Shown here one piece after another: positions 8,475-15,417 of a stretch of 33,896 bases of DNA. The notes below the pieces were generated by a model. It did not search any database, had not been told where the DNA came from, and saw only the letters and a list, made by a program, of their open reading frames with translations. The stretch covers positions 1-33,896 of the forward strand of contig NZ_CAKZHY010000031.1 of NCBI RefSeq assembly GCF_936928535.1. The letters run 5' to 3'. The first letter of the stretch is position 1; each line of letters opens with the position of its first letter. This DNA comes from an uncultured Bradyrhizobium sp. (lineage in GTDB: Bacteria > Pseudomonadota > Alphaproteobacteria > Rhizobiales > Xanthobacteraceae). Both the position numbers and the translations under genes were made by a program.

Positions 8475-8966
8475 ATGGCGAAGCGCATGCTCAAGGCATT
8501 GATATGGTCAGCATCGGCTCTGATCGGATCGGCGGGTATTGCACATGCCGATATGGTTGGCCGCTATCAATGCACCATCGTTGGTCCAAGTGTGCCTGAG
8601 CCTGTAGGGGATATTCCTGATCATGCCGTTCAGACCGCGCAGTATTCCTGCGTCGGTATAGACGGATTGTTCAAGGGCGCAATAATGACCGGCAACGCTG
8701 CTATCGAGTGGCAGGGCGGTAAATCGACTTTTCTGGCGGCTTCAACAACGCACCGAACTCCTGGAGGGATTGCAGTAGCCCAGTTGCTTGAAGGCACCGG
8801 CGCGCTGGCGATGGCGGAAGGTAAGCCGCTCGGCAATGATGCCGCGGGTAAAGCCGCAATCAGGCTCGCATCAGGTGCCCTGGCTTCTCTGTCGGGTAAG
8901 ACCCTCAAGTGGACGACGAAGCCTGTTGGCTTCAATCGGTTTGAGCAGAGCTATTATTCCGAGTAG
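8475..8966 (+). CDS. Small exported protein of unknown function
   Basis: The ATG at 8475 follows AAGGAGA and begins a good signal peptide of about 25 residues (MAKRMLKALIWSASALIG, then AGIAHA-DM). The mature part of about 138 residues has two cysteines (in YQCTIVG and YSCVGIDG) that could form a disulfide, and many Gly/Ala-rich beta-like strands with SGKTLKW near the end. I do not recognise a family. A FixK/FNR-type box upstream suggests expression under low oxygen. It is convergent with the small CxxCH protein gene, whose end lies 22 bases away. Confidence 0.75.
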   Translation: MAKRMLKALIWSASALIGSAGIAHADMVGRYQCTIVGPSVPEPVGDIPDHAVQTAQYSCVGIDGLFKGAIMTGNAAIEWQGGKSTFLAASTTHRTPGGIAVAQLLEGTGALAMAEGKPLGNDAAGKAAIRLASGALASLSGKTLKWTTKPVGFNRFEQSYYSE

Positions 8967-8988
8967 CGTCGCTGTCGATGCTGAGGCA

Positions 8989-9237
8989 TCAAGGTTGGGC
9001 GGCATGGGGATCAAACGGACTAGTGTGCCGGCGGTATGCCTCGCACCTAGGGTCGCTACAGCGGTCGCCGTTTGCTTTGAAATCCTTGCCATTTTGATTG
9101 AGCGCAGGAGGTCTTTCATGACAGGCGTTGCAGGGTAGGCCGGTCTGCCGGACATAGGCCGGCGAGGCTTGACTGGAGGTCGTGGCGGCCCAGGCGAGGA
9201 CGGCCGATGCGACAAATGTGAGGAGAACGATTTTCAT
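8989..9237 (-). CDS. Small exported CxxCH (monoheme c-type) protein
   Basis: The chosen ATG at 9237 gives an 82-residue protein with a signal peptide (MKIVLLTFVASAVLAWA, cleavage near SSQA-SP at 25). A single heme-attachment motif CNACH follows at 36-40 in the context YVRQTGLPCNACHERPPALN. This resembles the N-terminal heme segment of larger periplasmic proteins that begin YxRQTGxxCxxCH and continue with FGxxFKxxGY. Here GKDFKANG at 50-57 is followed by only 25 residues without family character and with two more cysteines, so the gene may be a shortened relative. It probably is exported and given heme c, but its electron partners are unknown. Confidence 0.6.
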   Translation of the reverse strand: MKIVLLTFVASAVLAWAATTSSQASPAYVRQTGLPCNACHERPPALNQNGKDFKANGDRCSDPRCEAYRRHTSPFDPHAAQP

Positions 9238-9495
9238 GAACGTCTCTTTGCCTTGCGCGAAAGATAGCAGCAACCGGGTACAACGCCAGGTTCGTTATCT
9301 CCCCGGCCATAGACCTCTGGCGGACCATTGCCAACATCGTGGCAGTCGCTTGCGAGACTGTCGAGCAAACTCGGAAGACACTTCCTCAGGCTGAGCTCTT
9401 TCAGGATGTGGCGCAAGCGGACGCCGGCTTGATTGTGCCGGGCCGGCGCTCCTGGCCCTCAGCGGATACGGAGTGCCTCCTCGAACTCGCCGCGG

Positions 9496-10107
9496 TCACT
9501 TTCGACGAAATGAGTCCAGCATTCCCTCGATGATCTTGCGGCCGCGCGCGCGGGTTTTTCTCGGGTCGGCCGATGCCGGAAGCATGATCGACAACTCGCA
9601 AATGATCGCATCGAGCATGCGTCCAAGCAGGTCGATGTCGTCGAAAATCAGCTCGCCTTCGCGCTTGAGGACCTTCAAGGTGGCCTTCAGAAGCGCCATC
9701 GGATACTTTTCCTCAATCTCGGCAAAGCGGGCACTGCCGAGCACGACCGGCGCTTCCTGAACCACGATGCGCGCATAAGCAGGCTCGATCGAAACATCGA
9801 GATACGCATCGATGCCGGTGTAGAGGCGGTCCCAGAGTTTCGCTTTCCCTTTTGAGATCTCCTGCACCCGTGCGGCGGCTTCGGATTGGAGCGAAACGAC
9901 GACGGCGTCGAACAGGGCCTTCTTGTCGTCGAAGTGATGATAGAACGCGCCGCGCGTCACCCTTGCCGCCCTGGAAATCGCCTCGATGCCGGCGGCTTGA
10001 TAGCCCTCCCGCGCGAACATGTCCTGGCCCGCGGCGAGCAGGGCTTGCCGGGTCGCCTCCGCATATTCCTCACGGCGGGTTCGCTGATCGGTCGATGATG
10101 TCTCCAT
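9496..10107 (-). CDS. TetR/AcrR family transcriptional regulator
   Basis: The 203-residue length is typical. The N-terminal helix-turn-helix covers about residues 16-63 with GIEAISRAARVTRGAFYHHF and the following DDKKALFDAV. The C-terminal helical domain would bind a small-molecule inducer that I cannot identify. The gene diverges from the SnoaL-like gene at 10205, and a perfect 11-bp inverted repeat lies in the 97-base gap, so it most likely represses itself and the SnoaL-DUF3237-aquaporin run. Confidence 0.92.
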   Translation of the reverse strand: METSSTDQRTRREEYAEATRQALLAAGQDMFAREGYQAAGIEAISRAARVTRGAFYHHFDDKKALFDAVVVSLQSEAAARVQEISKGKAKLWDRLYTGIDAYLDVSIEPAYARIVVQEAPVVLGSARFAEIEEKYPMALLKATLKVLKREGELIFDDIDLLGRMLDAIICELSIMLPASADPRKTRARGRKIIEGMLDSFRRK

Positions 10108-10146
10108 GGCGACTACATACAGCTTGACATATCAGGTGCAAAACAA

Positions 10147-10173
10147 ATATCACATACAGACGGTATGTGATAT
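10147..10173. promoter_or_regulatory. Probable TetR operator palindrome
   Basis: ATATCACATAC (10147-10157) and GTATGTGATAT (10163-10173) are exact reverse complements with a 5-base centre. They sit between the divergent TetR gene and SnoaL-like gene. TTGACA at 10124-10129 lies 17 bases before the left arm, so the palindrome would cover the -10 region of a rightward promoter. A second, outer pair GACATA (10126-10131) and TATGTC (10182-10187) nests around it. Confidence 0.75.
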
Positions 10174-10204
10174 GCTATTGGTATGTCGATGAAGGAGCCC
10201 GGGA

Positions 10205-10663
10205 ATGGACGGACATCGGATGTTCGAACTGGCGCAGCAACTGGCGCTCGCCAAGAGCCGGCAAGACGTTGCTGCCGCGCTGACGCTGCTCGACAAGTAT
10301 ATGCTGCTCGAGGGACCGGCGTTCGGCACGTGCGCCAGGGGGCTCGCGGAAAACGAGGCGGCGCTGGCGCGCTTTTTCAAGTCGTTCCCTGACTACAACG
10401 TCGTCCTGTCCGGTCACGCCAATGACGGCGAGACGCTGGTCTGTTGGGGCCGGGTTCGGATGACCATGACGGGAGATCGTTTCGGCGTCACGCCCAACGG
10501 AAACCGGGCAGAGCTTCCGGTCTTCATCCGCTTCACCTTTCGCAATGACCTGATTGCGAGCGAATACTTCTTCTTCGATCTCTCGGCCTTGTGCGCACAG
10601 TCGGGCGTCTCCACGGATCAGGTTCGCCGACGGCTGTTTAGCGAAGCTGCTGTCGCCGCCTGA
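10205..10663 (+). CDS. SnoaL-like/NTF2-fold protein
   Basis: ATG 10205 has AAGGAG 9 bases upstream. The 152-residue protein has the look of the SnoaL/ketosteroid-isomerase NTF2 fold: an N-terminal helix pair, ALARFFKSFPDYNVVLSG, then beta strands GETLVCWGRVRMTMTG and LPVFIRFTFRNDLI, ending in SEYFFFD. Members are small cyclases, isomerases or hydratases acting on hydrophobic substrates, and many are uncharacterised. It heads a run with DUF3237 and an aquaporin-like gene and is probably controlled by the divergent TetR protein. Confidence 0.75.
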   Translation: MDGHRMFELAQQLALAKSRQDVAAALTLLDKYMLLEGPAFGTCARGLAENEAALARFFKSFPDYNVVLSGHANDGETLVCWGRVRMTMTGDRFGVTPNGNRAELPVFIRFTFRNDLIASEYFFFDLSALCAQSGVSTDQVRRRLFSEAAVAA

Positions 10664-10700
10664 CCGGCTGCAATTCACACGCTTTGGAGGATGAGCTGCG

Positions 10701-11189
10701 ATGGATACCCGCATAAAACCGGTTGCTGATATCAAGACCGTGCCCTTGTTCGACATCGTCGTCGATCTCGATCCACGTCTGTCCTTTGGCGAGACGCCGG
10801 TTGGCCGGCGCGTACTTTTCGGCGCCGCTGGGGGGACGTTCAGCGGCGAGCGCGTGCGTGGTGAGGTGCTCGCGGGCGGCGGCGACTGGGCCCTGTTTCG
10901 ACCCGACGGGGCGATGGCGCTTGACGTGCGGCTGACCCTGCGGACGCACGACAACGATTTGATCTACATGACTTACGGCGGCCGCTGGATAACGCCGCCC
11001 GAGGTGAGGGCCGACATGGCCGACCCCGTCAAGCGGTACAACGTCGACCCCTTGCGCTACTATTTCCGCACGCAACCCTTGTTCGAGACTGGGTCGACAG
11101 CATACGCCTGGATGAATGACATCGTGTGCATCGGGACCGGATATCTGGTCGAGGGCGCCGTGGCGTACAGGATTTTTCAAATTGTCTGA
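10701..11189 (+). CDS. DUF3237 family protein
   Basis: TTGGAGGATGAG precedes the ATG at 10701. The 162-residue protein shows DUF3237 features: GRRVLFGAAGGTFSGERVRG with GEVLAGGGDW next, then ALDVRLTLRTHDNDLIYMTY with GGRW, and YYFRTQPLFETGS near the C-terminus. The family forms a small beta-barrel of undefined enzymatic role and is often found beside aromatic or steroid-type catabolic genes. It follows the SnoaL-like gene by 37 bases and overlaps or abuts the aquaporin-like gene, indicating co-transcription. Confidence 0.85.
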   Translation: MDTRIKPVADIKTVPLFDIVVDLDPRLSFGETPVGRRVLFGAAGGTFSGERVRGEVLAGGGDWALFRPDGAMALDVRLTLRTHDNDLIYMTYGGRWITPPEVRADMADPVKRYNVDPLRYYFRTQPLFETGSTAYAWMNDIVCIGTGYLVEGAVAYRIFQIV

Positions 11190-11892
11190 CGTGACCGGAA
11201 GCGAGAGCTCGACGTCTCCTTCTGCCGATTTCACTTTGCCACACAAGCTCGTCGCGGAAGGGATCGGCACATCCTTCCTTCTGATGGCCGTCGTGGGCTC
11301 CGGTATTCTCGGGGTACGGCTGGCGGAGGGCAACACTGCCGTCGCGCTCATTGCCAATGCACTCTCGACAGCCGCGGCCCTCTATGCACTGGTTGAGTGG
11401 TTGGGGCCGTTGTCCGGAGCTCATTTCAATCCTCTGGTGACGATCGCCTTTGTCATCCGAGGCGATTTGCCCGCGCGAACGGGAGCCGCCTACGTTCTTG
11501 TTCAACTCGTCGGTGCCGTGGTGGGCGTGGGTGTCGCGAATGCCATGTTTGCAGCGCCGGTCTTTTCCTTCTCGGTCAATGACCGAAGCGGGTTTTCAAA
11601 CCTGTTGAGCGAGTTCGTCTCGACGTTCGGATTGCTCGGGGCGATCTGGATCTGCTCGCGGCTTCGCCCGGCGTCAGTGGCTGGCGTTGTCGCCGCCTAT
11701 ATCGGTGGCGCCTTCTGCTTCACGGCCACGGACTTTGCCAATCCAGCCGTGACCATCGCGCGCGCATTTACGAACTCTTTCGCAGGTATAAGACCGCAGG
11801 ATATTCTCGGCTTCATAGCGGCGGAGGTCCTTGGTGCCGCCGTCGCGATCATTGTTTTCCGCTGGTTGCTGCCCGTCCGAAACGCCGATTGA
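11182..11892 (+). CDS. Aquaporin-like (MIP family) channel with altered pore motifs
   Basis: I start it at TTG 11182, giving MSDVTGSE and overlapping the end of the DUF3237 gene; GTG 11191 is the alternative. The 236-residue protein has six membrane spans and two half-helix loops. The first asparagine motif is NPL (83-85, in GAHFNPLVT) instead of NPA; the second is NPA (187-189, in FANPAVT). The residue right after the second NPA is Val190, where water-selective aquaporins carry the selectivity Arg. The same change is known in AqpS-type rhizobial channels linked to arsenic, which conduct larger solutes. No arsenic genes are nearby here, so the solute is open. Confidence 0.85.
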   Translation: MSDVTGSESSTSPSADFTLPHKLVAEGIGTSFLLMAVVGSGILGVRLAEGNTAVALIANALSTAAALYALVEWLGPLSGAHFNPLVTIAFVIRGDLPARTGAAYVLVQLVGAVVGVGVANAMFAAPVFSFSVNDRSGFSNLLSEFVSTFGLLGAIWICSRLRPASVAGVVAAYIGGAFCFTATDFANPAVTIARAFTNSFAGIRPQDILGFIAAEVLGAAVAIIVFRWLLPVRNAD

Positions 11893-12009
11893 GACCCTCG
11901 ACGCGAACCGAGGTCGAGGCAGTGTCCCCGGTGGATAGCGCCTGTTGCAGGTAGACGTCAGGTGCCGGGGGGCCGGTCGATTTGATACCGGAACCGCAAC
12001 TCCATCCCC

Positions 12010-12046
12010 GTCGCTAGCGACAGACGCCGGCGGCGGATGTCGCTAG
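12010..12046. repeat. Stem-loop between convergent genes
   Basis: GTCGCTAGCGAC at 12010-12021 is a perfect palindrome. In addition CTAGCGACA (12014-12022) pairs with TGTCGCTAG (12038-12046) across a 15-base loop. It lies between the convergent aquaporin-like and hydrolase genes. No T-run follows on either strand, so it is a weak terminator candidate at best. Confidence 0.4.
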
Positions 12047-12084
12047 TCTGGCCTGGACGACGGCATGCGCGGACCTCGCCAGCC

Positions 12085-12975
12085 CTAGGCTTCAAAGAAG
12101 CCGGCCAATTCCTCGGCCGTACGCGACGGAAACTCTTCAGGGAAGAAGTGCCCACCCGCCATTGCACGGCCTTCCACATTTTCGGACCATTCGCGCCAGA
12201 TCGCCAATGGACCGCCTTCTCGATCGTACCAGTTTGCCAGTCCGCCGCTGCCGCTCCAAAGTGTGAGAACCGGACACAAAATTTTCCTTCCGGCGTTGCG
12301 ATCGGCAGCATCGTGATCGCGGTCGAGTGTTGCGGCCGCACGGTATTCCTCGCAGATCGCATGCAGATGCTCGCGGTCACCCAGCATTGCCGCATAGTTG
12401 GCGCGAACCTCTTGCGGGAAGGTCGAGGATGGGGAGCCCCAGGCCGATAGAGCGCTTTGGATCACGGCATCTGGCGCGGCGCCGATCATCTCCTCCGGGA
12501 GTGGCGCGGGTTGGGCAAGCAGGCTCCACGGCCAAAAGCTCAATGCAAGGCGGGCATCGGCGCGGTCCCACGCATCCGCCGTCGGGATGATGTCGAGAAC
12601 GGCAAGCTTTTGGACAACGGACGGACAGTCAAGAGCCATGCGATAGGCGACGCGTCCGCCGCGGTCGTGCCCGGCAACCATGAAGCGGTCATGACCAAAC
12701 CTCTTCATGAGCTCGACCATGTCTTCAGCCATCGCACGCTTGGCGTAAGGGCCGTGATCGGCGGCTGATGCCGGAGTGCCGCTGCGTCCATACCCGCGGA
12801 GATCGGCCCAGACCACCGTGAATTGTTGTGCCAGAATGGGCGCAATATCCCGCCACATCAAATGGGTTTCAGGAAAGCCGTGCAACAGGAGGAGCGGGGG
12901 GCCGTTCCCCGCGATCCTCGCAAAGATTGGCGCAGCTTCGAGGTCTACCAGACGGGATTCAAAGCCGACGAACAT
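12085..12975 (-). CDS. Alpha/beta hydrolase, haloacetate-dehalogenase-like
   Basis: The 296-residue protein closely follows the fluoroacetate dehalogenase/epoxide hydrolase pattern: LLLLHGFPETHLMWRDIAP (oxyanion HGFP), the nucleophile loop AGHDRGGR (Asp104, Arg105, Arg108), LAQPAPLPEEM, Tyr211 in CEEYRA and the catalytic His276 in GGHFFPEE; Asp128 in LDI is the likely acid partner. In the well-studied Rhodopseudomonas enzyme His155, Trp156 and Tyr219 hold the halide. Here Trp150 and Tyr211 are kept but the His is Pro149, so defluorination is doubtful and chloro- or other esters are possible substrates. The SMP-30 gene on the same strand ends 90 bases upstream. Confidence 0.85.
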   Translation of the reverse strand: MFVGFESRLVDLEAAPIFARIAGNGPPLLLLHGFPETHLMWRDIAPILAQQFTVVWADLRGYGRSGTPASAADHGPYAKRAMAEDMVELMKRFGHDRFMVAGHDRGGRVAYRMALDCPSVVQKLAVLDIIPTADAWDRADARLALSFWPWSLLAQPAPLPEEMIGAAPDAVIQSALSAWGSPSSTFPQEVRANYAAMLGDREHLHAICEEYRAAATLDRDHDAADRNAGRKILCPVLTLWSGSGGLANWYDREGGPLAIWREWSENVEGRAMAGGHFFPEEFPSRTAEELAGFFEA

Positions 12976-13064
12976 AGTGCGCGTCCTTGTTCAGGTCATG
13001 CGTCTTATTCGATATGGCGGGCTGAGTTGTTCCGGGAACCGGCGCGAATTCTCGGGCGTCATGG

Positions 13065-13865
13065 TCACCCAGCGCCGGCGACAGATACAGCATGCATGAC
13101 AATTTGCCCGGTGCCCGCGATGTCGGCCATTCGGTCCATTCCAAACCATTTCGCTGCGGTGATCATCAACGTTTGCCGCGAAGGTCCTCCCAGCGCGCAG
13201 GAAAATGCGCCGCGGTCGAGACGCACCTCATCCAGCACCTCGCCTCCCTCCTTGACCCGTCGGCAGTATGCGTTCGGAACGTCGGCGTACCAAATGGCGC
13301 CCTCTTGATCGATGCAGATGCCGTCTGGTGGTCCTTCGAGCAGTGCCCAGACGCGGCGGCCTGACAGACCGCCATCTGTCGCAACATCGAACGCGGTCAG
13401 CCTCTTTGCATGCGACTCCGCCACAACGAGCGTGCGGTTGTCGGGGAATACCGCCATCCCATTGGGAAACGCGAATCCTTCGGCTTCCTGCGAGACCTGG
13501 CCGTCAGGCGAAATGAGCAGCAAGGATGGACCGTTGACATAGGTATTGCCGCGCCCATCCACCACGATCTCGTTCCACATGCCAGGTCCGAGTTTTGCAA
13601 AAACGGTGCGCCCGCCGCCGGCCTTCTGCTTGAGCAGCGCTCCGTCTGCCGACGAAACGATCAGCATGTCCCCGTCGGCAGCGAAATCAAAGCACAAGGG
13701 CGGTGCCGGCGCACGCGCCTGCACCTGGCACGCGCCCTGGTCGTTGATCGATAGAATTTCCCCAGCCGTCCAGTCGGCAAACCAAAACTGGCCATCGTGC
13801 CAGCGCGGCGACTCAACCAGCCCGCGATCACGGGCGACGATCGAAACCTCATGCGACTGCGTCAT
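13065..13865 (-). CDS. SMP-30/gluconolactonase-like protein
   Basis: The ATG at 13865 has AAGGAGA upstream and gives 266 residues, better than the longer frame to 13916. This is a six-bladed beta-propeller of the SMP-30/LRE family. Expected metal-site residues are present: Glu19 in LVESPRWH, Asn98 in MWNEIVVD, Asn135 in FAFPNGMAV and Asp181 in GPPDGICID. Family enzymes hydrolyse sugar lactones or related esters using one divalent metal. It diverges from the P450 gene across 170 bases and lies upstream of the dehalogenase-like hydrolase on the same strand, possibly as one unit. Confidence 0.88.
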   Translation of the reverse strand: MTQSHEVSIVARDRGLVESPRWHDGQFWFADWTAGEILSINDQGACQVQARAPAPPLCFDFAADGDMLIVSSADGALLKQKAGGGRTVFAKLGPGMWNEIVVDGRGNTYVNGPSLLLISPDGQVSQEAEGFAFPNGMAVFPDNRTLVVAESHAKRLTAFDVATDGGLSGRRVWALLEGPPDGICIDQEGAIWYADVPNAYCRRVKEGGEVLDEVRLDRGAFSCALGGPSRQTLMITAAKWFGMDRMADIAGTGQIVMHAVSVAGAG

Positions 13866-14035
13866 GGAATGTCTCCTTGAGGCCAAAGGACGGTCGGGGG
13901 CAGAGGATTCCGACACCGGGCAAATGTTTTTTGTGCGACTTCGAAGACCCCGTTCCCGAGGCCGTTCCGATCGCGAGGGACAGACGGAGGCTCCTGAATG
14001 CGCTAGCTTGCCGGGATTGGTAAGGGGAGCGAAAC

Positions 14036-15202
14036 TTGAGCACTGCGCCGCACATCGACATCGACCCCATCGGGTTCTGGGCCGACCCCTATCCGACGCT
14101 TGCGAAGCTGCGCAAGGAGGCGCCGATCGCTTTCGTGCCGCAACTCGGCTCGACGCTGCTCACGACCCGCGACGACATCTCGATCTCGGAGAAGCAGATC
14201 GACGTGTTCTCCTCGCACCAGCCCGCCGGCCTGATGAACCGGCTGATGGGCCACAACATGATGCGCAAGGACGGCGAGGCGCATCAGGTCGAGCGCCGCG
14301 CGATGTTCCCGACGGTGTCGCCGAAGACGGTGAAAACGCACTGGACCGCGCTGTTCCAGGCCCATGCGGATCGTATTCTCGATGGCATCGACATCGGCAG
14401 CCGGATCGATTTCATGCGCGACTTCGCGCTGCCGTTCTCCGGCGAATGCCTCAAATCGATCACCGGCCTCACCAATATCGGCTTTGCCGACATGGATGCC
14501 TGGTCGCAGGGCATGATCGAGGGCATCGCCAATTATGGCGGTGATCCCGCGGTCGAGGCGCGCTGCCATGCGGCAACGTCGGGCATCGATGCTGCGATCG
14601 ACGACATCCTGCCGGTGATGCGCAAGAACCCGGACCAGAGCATTCTGGGCGTGCTCCTTGCCTCCGGCATGAGCATGGAGAGCGTGCGCGCGAACGTCAA
14701 ACTCGCGATCTCCGGCGGCCAGAACGAGCCGCGCAAGGCGATATCAGGCACGGTGTGGGCGCTGCTGACGCATCCCGAGCAGCTCGACCTCGTGCGCAGG
14801 GGCGAGGTGTCGTGGCTGCAGGCGTTCGAGGAATATGCCCGCTGGATTTCGCCGATCGGCATGTCGCCGCGGCGGATTGCAAAACCGTGGTCGATCCGCG
14901 ACGTGTCGTTCGAGACGGACGAGCGCGTATTCCTGATGTTCGGTTCCGCCAATCGCGATGAGAAGCATTTTGAGCGCGCCGACGAATTCGACATCAGGCG
15001 TGACACCTCGAGGAGCGTCGCCTTCGGCGCCGGTCCGCATTTCTGCGCCGGCGCCTTTGCCTCGCGCGCCATGATCGCCGACGTCGCGCTGCCGACCGTG
15101 TTCGCACGCGCGCGGCGGATCGAGCTTGCCGAAGACGAGCCGGTGCGGATCGGCGGCTGGGCGTTCCGGGGCTTGCAGAATCTGCCGGTGCGCTGGAACT
15201 AG
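14036..15202 (+). CDS. Cytochrome P450
   Basis: The start is TTG at 14036, preceded by AAGGGGAG at 14022-14029. The 388-residue soluble protein has the heme-binding loop FGAGPHFCAG with Cys337 as iron ligand, and an ExxR motif (Glu266-Arg269, in EEYARW). The I-helix segment ISGGQNEPRK at 225-234 lacks the usual acid-threonine pair: Asn230-Glu231 stand where Asp-Thr is common. No ferredoxin or reductase gene is adjacent, so redox partners must come from elsewhere. Substrate unknown; neighbours (lactonase-like and dehalogenase-like hydrolases) hint at xenobiotic or secondary metabolism but are divergent. Confidence 0.92.
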   Translation: MSTAPHIDIDPIGFWADPYPTLAKLRKEAPIAFVPQLGSTLLTTRDDISISEKQIDVFSSHQPAGLMNRLMGHNMMRKDGEAHQVERRAMFPTVSPKTVKTHWTALFQAHADRILDGIDIGSRIDFMRDFALPFSGECLKSITGLTNIGFADMDAWSQGMIEGIANYGGDPAVEARCHAATSGIDAAIDDILPVMRKNPDQSILGVLLASGMSMESVRANVKLAISGGQNEPRKAISGTVWALLTHPEQLDLVRRGEVSWLQAFEEYARWISPIGMSPRRIAKPWSIRDVSFETDERVFLMFGSANRDEKHFERADEFDIRRDTSRSVAFGAGPHFCAGAFASRAMIADVALPTVFARARRIELAEDEPVRIGGWAFRGLQNLPVRWN

Positions 15203-15270
15203 GCCGTTCACGCCGGCGCGATCTGTCGCAGCCTCACAATCGCGTGCGGAAAAATCTCTTCTGCATCATT

Positions 15271-15300
15271 GCGCGCGTTTGAAAGATTAATCACGCGCGC
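15271..15300. repeat. Hairpin after the P450 gene
   Basis: GCGCGCGT (15271-15278) and ACGCGCGC (15293-15300) form an 8-bp stem with a 14-base loop, 68 bases after the P450 stop. There is no T-run, so termination is only possible, not shown. Confidence 0.35.
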
Positions 15301-15366
15301 CGCCTCGCGCGCAGTGCACGCATCGCTATTTTTCCGGACGTCTCGACAGCTTTCATAACCCGCACC

Positions 15367-15389
15367 ATCATTCTCGAAACGTGAATGAT
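15367..15389. promoter_or_regulatory. Inverted repeat ahead of the sulfonate operon
   Basis: ATCATTC (15367-15373) and GAATGAT (15383-15389) are exact reverse complements separated by 9 bases, 29 bases before the ATG of the first ssuA gene. The inner ATTC-N9-GAAT has the shape of a LysR-type site. Sulfonate genes are often controlled by the LysR regulators CysB, Cbl or SsuR, so this is a candidate operator. No regulator gene is adjacent. Confidence 0.45.
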
Positions 15390-15417
15390 GACGGCCGCAC
15401 GCCGTCCGGAGTTTGGA

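Noticed and set aside
9234..9416. Minus-strand frame with a CHDVGNGPPEVYGRGD-like segment upstream of the CxxCH gene
   Set aside because: It looks vaguely like a cytochrome fragment, but there is no CxxCH, no signal peptide and no ribosome site; a decayed heme protein cannot be shown without homologues.
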